DNA of 64,000 nucleotides from Dromiciops gliroides. Its lineage: Eukaryota; Chordata; Mammalia; Microbiotheria; Microbiotheriidae. Both the position numbers and the translations under genes were made by a program. Below the pieces are notes generated by a model, which was not told where the DNA came from, made no database searches, and was given only the letters and a program-made list of their open reading frames with translations. Shown piece by piece: positions 22,275-33,947 of the stretch; within the stretch, counting starts at the first letter, position 1, and the number at the start of each line of letters is the position of its first letter. The stretch spans positions 480,311,617 to 480,375,616 of the forward strand of contig NC_057864.1 in the NCBI RefSeq assembly GCF_019393635.1, written 5' to 3'.

Positions 22275-22472
22275 TCCTGTCAGAGGAGAGTCGTGCCTCG
22301 GTGTGGCCCCGTGTAGAAGACACAGAGACAGACGCCCCTCGAGTCCCAGCATCTCAGCTGTAGCCCGGAAGCCCAGGCCTAGGCACCTGGAGGGCCTGGA
22401 GCTGTAATGGTATTTCCAGTAGGAAGTGAATTGAGAGAAAGTTGGCCCAATAAATGTTTCTGTCTCTAGTTT
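22275..22472 (+). other. PARL: PARL 3' UTR
   Basis: Short untranslated tail of about 200 bases between the PARL stop and the first canonical poly(A) signal. The exact cleavage point near 22465-22475 is inferred from the signal position. Confidence 0.75.
22449..22454 (+). promoter_or_regulatory. PARL: PARL poly(A) signal AATAAA
   Basis: First canonical hexamer after the PARL stop, 175 bases downstream. A second AATAAA at 22799-22804 could serve a longer transcript. Confidence 0.75.
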
Positions 22473-23690
22473 GCAAGCAGAGGCTGTTTCTTAGGGCTGC
22501 TGCAGCTGCGGTTCTCGTCTTCTGCTTAAACCTCGGTGAGTAGTTGGCCTCACGCTCTCTAAGTCAGTTTGTGAGCAGCAGGATTGTCATTGCTCCCCAG
22601 TGAGTTACACACTTCAGCGCCACCGTCTGACGCTGGCGGAGGCTCCCCATCAGTTCCTTTCCAATATCTTCCTGCCTCGGGGGGTTGTGGGGTGGCAGTT
22701 ACCCAGCTTTGCTGTTGATGCAGGCGGTTGGTTATTCAGGTGTCTTTGCCTGCTTCCTCTGGGCCTCTTTATTCGTCTTGATCCGTCGGTGGTTGGTGAA
22801 TAAAGATGCCCTTTCTGGCCTTGGTCTGGAAAGGCGACTTGAGTGGTTTTCACAAGACAGGAAATGCAGATTGCTGCCTGCAGCGCGTGGAGTACATTGA
22901 GCTTCATTTTCAGCACAGTTTTTAAATAGAAATTGTCATCTAGGTGTGGGATGAATTCACATTTGAACCTGAGCCCAGCTCATCTGACATTTGAAAATTT
23001 CCCGTTTGAACGAGAGTGCTTATGCTCCAGTTTTAACATCCTACTAAAACCTTGTTTGCTAGTCAGAAGCAGAATCACCCTCCTCAGTGGGATCTTTGCC
23101 CATGCATGAGAATTATTTCTTGGAAATTCAGGATGTTAGGGAATTAACGCAACATCAGCCTTTTTAACTTTTCCTGAAAAGTTAACAACCATTTTTTAAA
23201 TAAAGAGAGATGCATTGGGGTGCCTAGGAAATGAGGGCAGGAAAGTTTTCTTCCTTAGCCATGAGGAATCAGATGAAATCCACTCCGAGTCAGCCCCAAA
23301 GCATCTGTGAGCTTGTGGAAGACCCACCTCTTTGCATGCAGGGGCACTGCCTCTGAGGTGTCATCTGCAGCAGTGCCCTGCTGTCCTGGGGCACAGAGGA
23401 GAGGCCTCACTGGGCTAGCTGGTTGTGGACTGACCTTAGGATGCCCCCTGCCCCAAGGCCCTTGTGGCCTACCAACCAAGAAAGGAAAGTAACTTCGGCA
23501 CCTTCTCCTGATGCATTCAGTCAGATGACCTCATGTCAGTTGTGGGGAAAGTGACTTTGTTTACGGACAGTGGCTGTCCTTGACCTTTGGGGGCACTGAT
23601 CTCTTGTTTAATTTAGTTTTACACTATCCCCGTGTCCTGAAAGTGCCGGATGAGTTGTAATCATTACTCATTTTAAAATGTGAACAACTC
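22473..23690. other. Start of PARL-MAP6D1 intergenic region
   Basis: No gene recognised. It includes a second AATAAA at 22799-22804 that could end a longer PARL transcript. Frames up to 88 codons look random. Confidence 0.5.
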
Positions 23691-23694
23691 GAGT

Positions 23695-23835
23695 TTTGAT
23701 TTTTCATCATTCAGTCAGGCCTTCATCCAGGGCCTCTTCTGTGCCCGGCACCATGCTGAAGATACAGAGACCAAGGCCAAGATCATCCCTGCCCTCGGGG
23801 TGCTTTCGTTCTAGCCCGGTGAGCCACCGTAGACG
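23695..23835 (+). repeat. Old dispersed repeat, head segment
   Basis: CAGTCAGGCCTTCATCCAGG, then GGCACCATGCTGAAGATACA and CCCTGCCCTCGGGGTGC, the same family as 6780-7620. Confidence 0.5.
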
Positions 23836-24224
23836 CATGGGCAGAGTTCCATATCATAGACCTGGACTGGACTGGGGATCGCTCTGCGGTTGGCAGAGCC
23901 ATCCTTCTGCCTCAGTGCTACCAGTCACCTTCATGCCTGCCTTGAGCGTTGGTCCCCCCAGAGCTGAAAGCTGGCTTTCTGCTGCATTCTGAAAAGGGGC
24001 AGGCTTAAATTTCTCATCAATCACAGGAAATCATCCCAAGCTAGTGAGGGCCACCTTTCTAAAGGAAAGGATTATGTTAGTGTCTACCCCAACTCCTAAT
24101 GGCACCTGATTGACTTGTGCAGGTTCAGCTCCTGTTCTAGACGATTGTTTGAGACTATATGTACACGTTTCTAATGTATGTTATACATATATGCTTACAC
24201 GTGCACACACACACGTGTCCTCTA

Positions 24225-24480
24225 AGTCACACCTTAAACCTGCCTTCTGCAAAAAGCCTTCCTTCACCCCTCTTAATTCCAGTGTCTCCCCTCTATTACT
24301 TAGTTCCTATTTATCCTGTATGTAGCTTGCTTTATATCTCTATTTGTTTACATATTGTCTGCCCTGTTAGACTGTAAACCCTTTGAGGGCAGGGACTGTC
24401 TTTGGCCTCTTTGTATCCCTCATGCTAAGCACAATGCCTGGCACATAGTAGGCGCTTAATAAATGTTTATGGATTTATGT
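24225..24480 (+). repeat. L2 LINE 3' end
   Basis: AAAAAGCCTTCCTTCACCC, then GACTGTAAACCCTTTGAGGG, then CTGGCACATAGTAGGCGCTT and AATAAATG: a classic L2 terminus. Confidence 0.85.
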
Positions 24481-24519
24481 CCATGTATGTGTTTATATGC
24501 ACATGCGTGGGTAAGTATA

Positions 24520-24755
24520 TTCAGGCAGTGGATCGAGCACTAGGCTTGGAATCAGGACTCATTAGTTCAGATCTGGCTTCAGACACTAACTAGTTGTATG
24601 ACCAAGCTAATTAATTAGTTGTTTGCGATTGAGGGCAAGTCAGTTATCCCCATATGCCTCAGTTTCCTCATCTGTAAAATGAGCTGGGGAAGGAAATGGC
24701 CAAGCTCTCCAGCACCTCTGCCAAGAAACCTCCATGGAGTCATGATGAGTTGGAT
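24520..24755 (+). repeat. Mar-1-type SINE with RTE-like tail
   Basis: MIR-like core with GGAATCAGGACTCATTAGTTC and CTCAGTTTCCTCATCTG, then the tail AGCTGGGGAAGGAAATGGCC and TCTGCCAAGAAACCTCC. The tail resembles the 3' end of RTE/Bov-B LINEs. Confidence 0.7.
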
Positions 24756-25079
24756 GTGAGTGAAATATGTGTCTCCCCCCCCACACACACACACACACGC
24801 AGAGTCTCATACTTACGGGGTCAGGTGCCTGCTGACCCGAAGAATTGTGTCCTACAGGGTGATGTCTGTCTGGCTGCTCCTGCATGGGCAAGGCCCTGGC
24901 CAGATTAACAGTGGTTTTAGGTCCCTTCTCTCATCTTCTGTCTCCCAGAATGCCGCGCTAGCGCATTGTTTTAGCACGGTCACTTTGCAGTGGCTTTGCG
25001 CCAGATTGAGAACGATTTTGGACACAGTCCTGTTCAGGCACAGACTGGGCCGTGCGCTTGTTGGGTTTGCTATGGATAC

Positions 25080-25190
25080 CAGTTAGTGCGGCCTGGGCCG
25101 AGATGTAGTTGTAGGCGTTTTGAAAAGAACCATAATTAATGCAGTTTAATTAAAGAGGTTACATTTAATGAATCTGACACAACCTCCCCC
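25080..25190. promoter_or_regulatory. Candidate regulatory element rich in ATTA motifs
   Basis: ACCATAATTAATGCAGTTTA, then ATTAAAGAGGTTACATTTAA. Several homeodomain-type ATTA cores lie within 50 bases in otherwise GC-moderate, apparently non-repeat sequence. Inference only. Confidence 0.22.
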
Positions 25191-25990
25191 ACCCCTTTCT
25201 CCCTCTACCCCAGAGAGTATTTATAAAACAAGCCAGAAACTGCTTGGCTTCATCCCGGCAGCTGCTTCTGACCCTGTTGTCAAGTGTTAACCAGTCTTAC
25301 CTTTCACCCCCTTGCTACCTGGCCTTATTTTGCCAACAAGCTCTTCATCCAAGTGGGGAGGATGGGTAACATCATTGTGGTTCACTCAGCTTTGAGGATG
25401 AGATTGTACAAACCGGGCCTCATAGAGGACAAGGACCCCCTTGCTCTGCGTCCTGTGTTTAATAAAACTCAGCTTGCAGCCTGTGGTTTCATGTCGATTC
25501 TTAAGGGAGACTCAGTCATTCTTCACACCCATGGACTAGTGTTGGGAAAGAGGTTCGGGTCAGTCAGACTCATTCTGACCGCTCAGCTTGGAATGATTCG
25601 ACAAACAGCACTGGTGGTTGACCTGCTGGCTTCTGGTCCATTGTTTGGGACTCGTCTTCATCCCATGAGCTTTCATCTCATGCCCAGCCCCTTCTGTACT
25701 GGGCACTTTCAAACACCTGCTACCTGACCTTGGGAACCCCTGCCCTGAGGGAGCCCCTGGCCTGGAGAAGCTCGGCCCAGATGCAGGCACAAGGTGTAAT
25801 TGAAAGACTTGGCAGGTGCTCTTACAGTAGGATGTGGTCATGGGGGGAGAATGTGGGGGACACCTGAGAAAAGTCCGATGGAAGATTTGGTCCCCAGCAA
25901 AAGTGACAAAGAGACCGCCTTCCACAAAGCTGAGTCACATGTCACGGGACAGTGTTGAGATGGACCCTTTACACTGAGGCTGTGGAAGGA
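25190..25990. other. Intergenic sequence, nothing definite recognised
   Basis: A 147-codon + strand frame (25284-25727) has no known motif, signal or splice context and is taken as chance. Confidence 0.45.
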
Positions 25991-25994
25991 GCCC

Positions 25995-26140
25995 CACCCC
26001 CCAAAGTCTGGGCTTGGGTTCAAGTCCCATTAATGATTCTTGCCATTTTGGGCCAGTCAGTTCAACTCCCTGAGCCTCGGGTCCTTATCCATCGAACTAT
26101 GGGGTCCAGTGGTTTCTGAGGCCTTGTCAGGTCCAAGGTA
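25995..26140 (+). repeat. MIR fragment
   Basis: TTGGGTTCAAGTCCCATTAA, then GGGCCAGTCAGTTCAACTC. From 26140 to 26860 I see nothing recognisable. Confidence 0.55.
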
Positions 26141-26864
26141 GTAGATGAGACAGACCCTCCCTAGAGTAAACAGCAGTGGTGCCTCCTCTCCAGGAACTGA
26201 ATAGTTTGCTGGCTCCTGAATTCTGGAACAGGGGCTCTGCTGCCAAAGACAGGGTCGACCCATGGCATGGCCTGTCTCCTGTTTCTGTCGGCCCTCGTGA
26301 GATAAGAAATGACCTCTTGTGTGTGCTTGCCCACCCATGGGATTTCGATCCCAGCTCTCAGTCACGGGGATGCCAGTAGTGGTTTTCTTACCTACTGTCC
26401 GTGATTAAAGCATATGATCAAGCATGACCCTGGGATTGGACTCCACGAGGCTCCTTCTGCGATTCTGTGATGCCCAGTGATCGCACCATGCTTCTCCCAG
26501 GGTTAGTGAAGGGAGGGGAAAAGCCTGAGGAAGCCCCTTCCCAGCTGGGTTGCTCAGGACAACAGTGTCACTCCAAGCCAAAGACTGTGATTCTCATTGT
26601 GTGTCCCAGCACGTCAGCGCTCCCTAGCATCCCATGGGCACGTTCAGCAGTGGAGGAAAACAAATACTGAAAACGAGTGTGTGCCAACCTGCGGAGGGGT
26701 CACTGAGCTGTGTGCCGAGCTGGAAATGCAGGCGCCCCGGCTCCTTCGTTGTCCCTGATGCCGCTTCCTCAAGTCAGCAGATGATCCGAAGGCTTGAGGA
26801 GAGGTGGCCTATTTACAACTCTGCAACTTCACTAACCAGACCTAGATAATGACTACCATGGGGT

Positions 26865-27010
26865 CACAGACTGAGAGCTGGAAGGGCATCTATTCCACGC
26901 CCCAGGATTTACATAGCAGGTCATGGGGCATGGAGGTGACTGGCCCAAGGTCACACAGGTTGTAAGGATTTTAACTCGGAATTCAACACTTTCCACAGCC
27001 CCACATTGCC
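26865..27010 (-). repeat. MIR or CR1-like fragment
   Basis: GAGAGCTGGAAGGGCATCTA, then GGCCCAAGGTCACACAGG. Confidence 0.6.
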
Positions 27011-27474
27011 TCGTTAGGATGTCGGAGCCAGAGAGTAACCATTTCTTTTCATCTTGTTTGAGCAGGCGGGCCAGTTCTCAAAGGAATTCCTCAGTTCCTT
27101 CAGATCCGGCCGGAATGAGCGGTGGGTATTGTGCACTGAGGTGGTGCTTTTGTGGGGCAAAGTCCCGCCCAGGGTGGCCCCTGGGAGGTTTTTAGGTCTT
27201 GTGTCTGATTCCTCTCTGTTTAAGGAGCGGACCCCAGAGGCCACCTGCCCCAAGGCCTCCTGATAACAGAAGAGGAAGCTGGGGCAGTGTTGTCTACACT
27301 GTCAGCACAGGTCAGAGATGGCTCTTGTGCCGTCCTTCGGGCTCAGGTGCTTCTCGGAGGTCAGGCCTGATCCAGTTCTTGTCAGTCTGTGATGTTGGGC
27401 CTTTCTTGGCGCTCTTCTGTCCCAGCCTCTCTCTTCCTCCCTGTCTTGCCATCCTTTGGGTCACTGCTGGCGAG

Positions 27475-27620
27475 GCAGCATAGTACGGTGAAGGAGACGG
27501 GTTTGAATCCTAGCTCTGCCTAGGCATTTCCGCACTCTGGTCCAGATCAAGGTCCCTTCCAGCCCTTAGGAACTCTCCCTGAGGCTCACTTTCCTCATCT
27601 GTAAAGGGAGAGAGGGAGGT
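27475..27620 (+). repeat. MIR fragment
   Basis: GCAGCATAGTACGGTGAAGG, then GGTTTGAATCCTAGCTCTGC and TTTCCTCATCTGTAAAGGG. From 27620 to 28335 nothing definite is seen apart from short CA/TA-rich runs at 27805-27900. Confidence 0.7.
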
Positions 27621-28334
27621 GACCCCCCTGGTCTCTTCCCCTTCCAGATCAGTCCTAGGATTCACTTGGGGACACCTGAGGACCACAATCACTTACCAGA
27701 GATTCAGAGCCCTGCTCCACAGGACCCTGCCTCAGGCCAGAGGGCTGCGCAGCATGTTGGACACGCCGTCCTCTGTGGTCACTGACTTAGAAGGGGCTTT
27801 GCGCATGCACGCACACACATACACACATAGATTTGAGAGGGAACTATTTATGTGGGTACAGAACTACATACACACACATATATATGTATGCATGTGTATA
27901 ATGTGATGTAAGGACAAAAGGAATCAATAAAGCGGTTTTGTAAGTACCCCTCCCCTCTAGTCTCATCTTCCTCATCTGTGAAATGATGTTTAATCCAGAC
28001 GGCTCTGAACCCTCTGACCTCGAAATCCCATGAACTTTCTCTGGAATGTGTGTTGTGCTCACCAGAGATACTGTGCAGGATCCAGCTTTTCTTCCCCCTT
28101 AGACAATCGGGGCAATCTCACCCGCCTCTCCCCACCAAGGCTTCCAATGCCCTCCTGCTCAGAAGGGGCTCAGGAATCACACCTGCACATTCCGGCCCAG
28201 CGTGGGAGGTTTTCTGCACCTGGGCTTTGGAAAGTCAGCGTTTTGCACGCAGTAGACACTGAGTAAATTTTCAATGAGTCGGGATTCAGCATAGACAGGC
28301 AGCTAACTGCTCCCCTTTACCTTTTTAGGCTGCA

Positions 28335-28455
28335 GCGAATCCCATCAGCCAGCGTTTTTAAAGTGCTTACAATGTGTCACAGTCTGTGCTGAGCCCTGGG
28401 AACACAAGGGCAGGGACGAGCATGGCTCCCTGGGAGCAGCAAGATTCTAACCTGA
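28335..28455 (+). repeat. Old dispersed repeat, head segment
   Basis: CGTTTTTAAAGTGCTTACAA, then GTGCTGAGCCCTGGGAAC, the same family as 6780-7620. Confidence 0.4.
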
Positions 28456-28510
28456 GCCTTGGCACAAGATTTTTGCCTTTTTGGTGTGAAGGTCATTCTT
28501 GAGAATCAAT

Positions 28511-28660
28511 AGGGCAACTAGGTGAAGCAGTAGATAAAGCACCGGCCCTGGATTCAGAAGGACCTGAGTTCAAATATAGCCTCAAACACTGGACACTAGC
28601 TGTGTGACCCTGGGCAAGTCACTTAACCCTCATTGCCCCACCAAAAAAAGCAGGGGGGGG
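28511..28660 (+). repeat. WSINE-like SINE, older copy
   Basis: AGGGCAACTAGGTGAAGCAG to CCCTCATTGCCCCACC, then an A run and a run of G. It has more substitutions than the other copies. Confidence 0.88.
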
Positions 28661-29055
28661 GGGGGAAGAAAAAGACAATAAAGTGACTCCTCTCCTGTTC
28701 TGCAGGCTTTCTTTGTATTATGGTCAGCTGTGGTCACCCTCTGATCTCTGTCCTCCCAGCTCCTCCTGACTGCCCTCAGCCCACCATCCTGCCTTGCTTG
28801 TCAGTATCTGGCTGTGCCTTCACCCCAACTCTGCCCCCATCCAGTGCCAGCTTTCTGAGACTCCCCGGGGCCAGCCCACTCCAGGTTCTGTCTCCTACCT
28901 GCTGTTCCTGGCCTCAGACTCTGGCTTCATAAAATCCCGGCTCATGATTCCCCGGAATCAATCCGTGACCTTGATCTGAGGCATAGGCTTGGGGGAGGGG
29001 AGGGAGCTCCCCCTGCCACTGGCACCAGCACCTTCATTTCCAAAGGACTCAATCT
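28661..29055. other. Intergenic sequence, nothing definite recognised
   Basis: GC-moderate sequence with no exon; open frames of 60-70 codons are chance. Confidence 0.45.
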
Positions 29056-29275
29056 CTTGGCAGTCGGTGAACACGCATTTATTAAGCACTTACTGTGTAC
29101 TAAGCACAGTGCTGAGCTTAGCTGGAGATACAAAATTGAAGGTGAAGCTGTCCCTGCTCAGTGAGCTTCCCTCCCATCAGGCCAGACTAGAGTATGTAGA
29201 TTAACACCTGAACAAAATTAATACGAGGTAGCCTAAGAGGAAAGATCCTAAAGCTCTTCTAGAGAAGTAGTGGGG
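29056..29275 (+). repeat. Old dispersed repeat, head segment
   Basis: CGGTGAACACGCATTTATTA, then GCACTTACTGTGTACTAAGC, then GGTGAAGCTGTCCCTGCTCA, the same family as 6780-7620. Confidence 0.55.
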
Positions 29276-29689
29276 GCTTCGGCTGGGGACCTGGGGGAGG
29301 AGGGTGGTGGGCTTGTTGGGTCGTATTTCGTTGCTGTAGAGCTCCCTCTCTATCTCCCTTTTCCTCTTGGTCGGGATGCTGTCAGGCTGTGATGTACCCT
29401 GGCACACATCCATGCCCACTAGTGTCCCCAATAGAAGCCTGCTGTCAGGAGCTTTCAGCAGACCCGTTCGTCCTCGCCCGGCTGTCAGCATTTCCAGCCA
29501 CTCGGTTTATTATTTTCCTCTTCTGTCATAGCCTATCATTGAGATAGGGGAACCGGCTCTCTCTCTGTCAGCTCACCGGGCATTGTCCCCAAACAACGAG
29601 GCTACTGGGAATCACATCTGTCACTCCCTCATTAGCTGCTCTGTGCCCCATAGGTGGGCTGGAATGACAACAGGCCTATTTTGGATGCA

Positions 29690-29870
29690 TCGGTGATAAA
29701 TTTGGAGGTAGAAAGGACCTTAGAAGTCATCGAGGCCAACCCACTTCTTTTAACAGAGAAGGAAACTGAGGCCCAGAACTGGGGATTTACTTAAGGTCAT
29801 ACAGGGTGTGAGATTTGAACCCAGAACCTGAGACTCTGAACCTGGGACATATTTCACTGTACAGGCCTTC
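29690..29870 (-). repeat. MIR or CR1-like fragment
   Basis: GGACCTTAGAAGTCATCGAG, then GAGAAGGAAACTGAGGCC, then TTTACTTAAGGTCATACAGG. The stretch 29275-29690 is not assigned. Confidence 0.65.
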
Positions 29871-29904
29871 CCCCAGTATAGGGCTAGTACTAGGCAGAGA
29901 TCAG

Positions 29905-30125
29905 TGTCAGGCTCCTAAGGCACAAGCACCTACTGTGTGCTAGCATTGAAGCTACAGGGACAAACATGAAGTCCAGTCTCTGCCCTCAAGGAGCTTACAT
30001 TCTAATTCTGCTGGGGGATACAAGTAAATAGGTAAATCCAAAATAATGTGAGAAGACAGAGCACTGGACACTAGGGAGGTTAGGAAGGGCTTCCTGTAGG
30101 AGGTGACCAACCCATGATCTGAGCT
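29905..30125 (+). repeat. Old dispersed repeat containing one copy of a 65-bp duplication
   Basis: GCACCTACTGTGTGCTAGC, then CTGCCCTCAAGGAGCTTAC, then GGAAGGGCTTCCTGTAGGAG. Bases 30054-30118 recur at 33948-34012 with one mismatch. Confidence 0.6.
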
Positions 30126-30129
30126 CTGA

Positions 30130-30362
30130 AGGAGCTAGGGATAGAGTGCTGGGCCTAGAGTTAGGAAGACCTGAGCTCAAATCCAGCCTCAGATACCTCC
30201 TAGCTGTGTGACCCTGGGCAAGTCACGTCACCCTGTTTGCCTCAGTTTCCTCATCTGTAAAACGAGCTGGAGAAAGAAATGGCAAAACGACTCCAGTATC
30301 TCTGCCAAGAAAGTCCCAGATGGGGTCACGGAGAGTCAGACACAGCTGAACAACAAACAAGG
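30130..30362 (+). repeat. Mar-1-type SINE with RTE-like tail
   Basis: Full-looking copy: GAGTTAGGAAGACCTGAGC, GTGTGACCCTGGGCAAGTCA, then AGCTGGAGAAAGAAATGGCA, GACTCCAGTATCTCTGCC and GAGTCAGACACAGCTGAACA. Confidence 0.82.
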
Positions 30363-30925
30363 GATCCCAAGAGGTCCCATCCATCCACATGGGCCGAGTC
30401 TGGATCCAGGAAACCTGCGGGTCCCTTTTCCTCTTTTCTCTCAACTTGACGGGCCGCCACCCTGCTTCCTCCCTGTGCCTCCATCCCCATGTTCTGGGGC
30501 CATTCTGAGAGAGGGATGCCCTCGGGGAGAAGGGCAGGCACTGTTCCTGCTGCCAGGGAGCTGGGCCTATGAGGAGAGAAAGTGGGACAGGGGAGACCAG
30601 ACGTGGGTAAACCGGGTCCCATTCCTGCTTCTGAAATGCTTTTCCTTCCTTTGATCAGCTGCGAGTCAGCCTCGACACTCCCAACCCGGGGCCAGTCTCA
30701 GCTTTTCCGTGACGTTGTCTCGGCTTCCGTTGCCCCCACCCCCCCAGGTAGTTTTGTATCCCAGACAGCCCACCCCAGCCCAGCCCAGCCCCATTCAGAT
30801 CAGGAGCCTGCTTAGGAGCTCTGAGAAACCCTGATTAGCCCTTACCTGTGTCAGAGGCTTCCCGGCTTCAAGGCTGGCTTCTGTGGCCTTGTTATCCCAG
30901 CCTGTCTCTTTGGATGCTCCTAGAA
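30363..30925. other. Intergenic sequence, nothing definite recognised
   Basis: GC-rich, no exon or repeat recognised. Confidence 0.45.
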
Positions 30926-30927
30926 TC

Positions 30928-31130
30928 CCAGACTTTCAGGTCTGGATGGGACCTCAGAGGCCAGCTAGTCCAACTCCCAGAATTCTTCTCTGCCATTTGA
31001 AGCCTCCATTCATGGACCTCCAGAGAAGGAGATCCCCCTGCCCTGTCACGGTCCCCTATTCCACGTTTGGACATGACTCATCCTTAGGAAAATGCTTAGG
31101 TCCTGGCCCTCTGACAATCCAGCTTCTAAA
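30928..31130 (+). repeat. CR1/L3 LINE fragment
   Basis: AATCCCAGACTTTCAGGTC, then GGGACCTCAGAGGCCAGC and TAGTCCAACTCCCAG. The pattern matches CR1-class 3' sequence (AGAATC...GGAAGGGACCTTAGAGGTC type). Confidence 0.55.
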
Positions 31131-31594
31131 CACAAGGCGCCCCTCCAGAGCAGGGGCACCAATCTCTTCATTGCTACATCCAGCGGCCTCTTCTGGCCTC
31201 CGTCCTGGGGCCTTTCTGCAGGGCCCAGTGCTTTGGGCCACTCCCTTCCCCCAGATACTCTCCCCTCCCTCTCTTGGTCCTTCCTGTTTTCTCTTCCTCC
31301 TCACCCCTAAGTTTGGGGACCAGGCCAACCCCAGGCTCTTCCATAATAAGCCCTCTTGTCATCTCTTTCTAGGCACTCCTTTGGAAATTTCACCCCTTCC
31401 TACTGGGTCAATGATCACACCTGTGCAGGTAATTTCCATCTCTTCACAGTGAGCTTTAATCCCCCCCCAACCCCATTTCAGCCAGTTGATTGGTCAGTCA
31501 GCAAACATCTTGGGCATCTGTCTTGGGTCTGGAACAATGCCAGTCATCGGAGAGTCACAACTGTTTTTAAGAACTCCAGGTTCTATTGACAGCT

Positions 31595-31755
31595 GCCTAC
31601 TGGGAGCCACACAGTAAACTGGATGGTTAACCTGGGGTCAAATTCCACCCCAGACGCTTGGGCAAGTCACTTAATCATCATGTGCCTCAGTTTCCTCCGA
31701 TGTAAAATTAAAGCCCCTAAGATCCCTTCTGGCTACTGATCTGTGATCCCACGTT
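31595..31755 (+). repeat. MIR fragment
   Basis: AAATTCCACCCCAGACGC, then GGGCAAGTCACTTAATCATC and GTGCCTCAGTTTCCTCC. Confidence 0.7.
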
Positions 31756-32050
31756 GTGTCTATCCCACTGGGGCCCCAAGGCCACCTTATCTGATTACCT
31801 TGTCCCTAATTGTGCCCAGCCACCTCGATTTTGTTGATAGTTGTGTCTCGGTTGCACAGTTTTTGCCCCCCTCCTCCCAGCCATCTTGTCTCAAGACCTC
31901 AGCTATTGTTTACTCTTCACCCCATGTCTGCCTCATTGCCAGGTCCTATCTGTTCTCGCTCCCAGCTACCTCTAGCAGCTGTCCCCTTCTCTGCACTCAT
32001 TCTAATTAGAGTCTCTCCAAGCCACCCTGCCAAAGTAATCTTCCTTTTGT
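31756..32050 (+). repeat. L2 LINE fragment, left part
   Basis: Thymine/cytosine-rich L2-like sequence ending CACCCTGCCAAAGTAATCTT. The L2 continues after the L1 insert at 32400. Confidence 0.5.
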
Positions 32051-32052
32051 TT

Positions 32053-32398
32053 CAGAGAAAATAGGCAAGATTCCTGTGAACTGATGCAGAGTACAGTAAA
32101 CAGAACCAGGAGAACAATGAAACGATTTCAACAGTTAATGAGTTGTGTGATTGGTTAATTAATGCAACAGCAGCAGTAATGTAAGGACAAACATGATGAA
32201 ACTACACTGGCTGCCCCTGCACCCCCTGACAGAAACGGTATAAAGGCAAGATGCAGAAGACATAGATTTTCTAAGATGTCCAGTGTGAGAATTTGTTTTG
32301 CTTAACTGCATTTTTGGTTTGGTTTCTCTTTTTTCTCCTGATGGGGTAGGAGACATGGGAAGGAGAGAAAATAAATGCTTACTAATTTTTTAAAAGGT
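32053..32398 (+). mobile_element. L1 3' end inserted in L2
   Basis: GTGAACTGATGCAGAGTACA, then GTAAACAGAACCAGGAGAAC: the sense 3' end of marsupial L1, running to GGAGAGAAAATAAATGCTTA and an A/T-rich end. It is 5'-truncated, as is usual for L1. Confidence 0.75.
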
Positions 32399-32399
32399 T

Positions 32400-32835
32400 A
32401 GTCCTCCTAAAGCATAAATATAACTGTTGGTCCTTTGCTTAGAACTTTCGATGGCTCCCCATTGCCTCGCCCAGCATTCAAGGCTTTCCAAAGCTTGGCT
32501 CTGCCTACCTTTCCCACTTTCCTATAAGCCATGTTCCATCAGAGCTAGGCCTGAAGCAGCTTCCCCAACTCCATATGGCGTCTCCCACTTCTGTGTGTTG
32601 GCACAGGCCACCTACCATGCTTGGCGTTCTCTCCCTCCTCATCTGTGCCCCTCAGAACCCCCCTCTTCCCTCCCAGCTCAGTCTGTGACCCACTTAAAGC
32701 CTTCCCTGATTTCCCCAACCAACAGGGTCCCTTTTTAAAGCACAACTGTCTGACTGTTGTCTCCTCCCCGAATCACACTCAACCCTGTATCATGCTCTGT
32801 CACTATAGAAAGGTCAGCGGCTAAGCTTCACCAAA
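32400..32835 (+). repeat. L2 LINE fragment, right part
   Basis: GATGGCTCCCCATTGCCTC, then CCCAGCATTCAAGGCTTTCC, then TTAAAGCCTTCCCTGATTTC: L2 body sequence in sense order. Confidence 0.8.
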
Positions 32836-33334
32836 GCACCGAGCCAGCTTGGTCCCTAACGCTCCTTTTTGGATTGTGGGTCGAGATGCCTGCCACTCTT
32901 TTTGCAGTGTGCTGCCAGTAATTGGGCCACTGAGAAGGTCTAAGATGGGATTGTAGGAGGGCAGTCATCAACCTGAGAACAGGCAGGAAGGAACCAGCTC
33001 CTGCAGCTGCCCTGCTAGGTGCAATCCTTCATTGGCCCCAGGAAACAGAAAAGAGCGATTCAGTGGTTTGGGGAGGCAGAGCCGAGGCTGTCCGTCGTCA
33101 TCATTATGAAACAGGGTGTGCCTTGGGGCAGAACCATGTAAAGACAGAGCTTTGGAATCTCCAGCCATGGGAGAGCAGCAGAGCCAGAGAAAGCCAGGCG
33201 TTTGATTGGGTTTCTTTAGAACTTAACAAATGTGGGGGGAATGAGCTTTTCCATAAGCAAAGTTTTAACAGAAAAAGAGGATTCTTTAGGAAGCCACGAA
33301 TCTCTCACAAACAGCTTGTTTCTGGTTGTTTGTT

Positions 33335-33480
33335 GTGGAGTCACAGAATTTTGAGAAGCAGAAGAAACCTCAGCGTCCTCTTTAGTCCAACCAGCGCCCG
33401 AGAAGGACTCCCCAGGGGATGTGCCTGAAGAGTGGTCGTCCCAGTTCTGCTTGCAGCCCTCCACTGAGGGAGAGTCTGTC
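33335..33480 (+). repeat. CR1/L3 LINE fragment
   Basis: GAGTCACAGAATTTTGAGAA, then AGAAGAAACCTCAGCGTCC and TAGTCCAACCAGCG. From 32835 to 33335 nothing definite is seen. Confidence 0.5.
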
Positions 33481-33599
33481 CTCCTCGGGGCAGCGCTTCT
33501 GAAGAGGTCTGGGCTCCGCTAGAAAAGGACCAGCCCCAGCCATGACTGGTGAGCAGCTTCAGGCATAGACGTGGCGTGGGAGAAGAAGAGAATTTCCCA

Positions 33600-33897
33600 G
33601 GCTGTTGTTTGTCCTTCATTCTCAAAGGGGACCATGACACCAGGGGATGTCATGACTTGCCCTGAATGGGATTGAAGTGAGGGAGGCCTGTGCAAGGTCA
33701 CCAGCCTCACTCTCCTCCAGAGCCGTCTGCGTCCAGTGGCAAGATCGACATCAAGATGACTGGAGATGGCCCTGGATGTTTGAGGCAGTGAAGGTGAAGT
33801 GACTTGCCCAGGGTCACCCAGCTAGTGAGTGTCTAAGGTTGGATTGGCCCCACACTTGGTGCTCTGTGCACTCTGGCGCCCCCGGGCCGCCCCCTCA
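33600..33897 (+). repeat. Composite marsupial SINE-like repeat
   Basis: TTTGTCCTTCATTCTCAAAG, then GGGACCATGACACCAGGGG, then AGGTCACCAGCCTCACTC and CAAGATGACTGGAGATGGCC, a dispersed marsupial repeat I recall but cannot name. Its right part (33780-33897) reads as an antisense WSINE/MIR-like body, so it may be two elements. Confidence 0.55.
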
Positions 33898-33947
33898 TTT
33901 ACCTTGAATTCATCTTACAGGTAGAGGCCACAAGGTTTAGTAGATAG

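Noticed and set aside
25284-25727. 147-codon + strand frame in the PARL-MAP6D1 gap
   Set aside because: No homology recognised, no splice or promoter context, and plain intergenic sequence on both sides.
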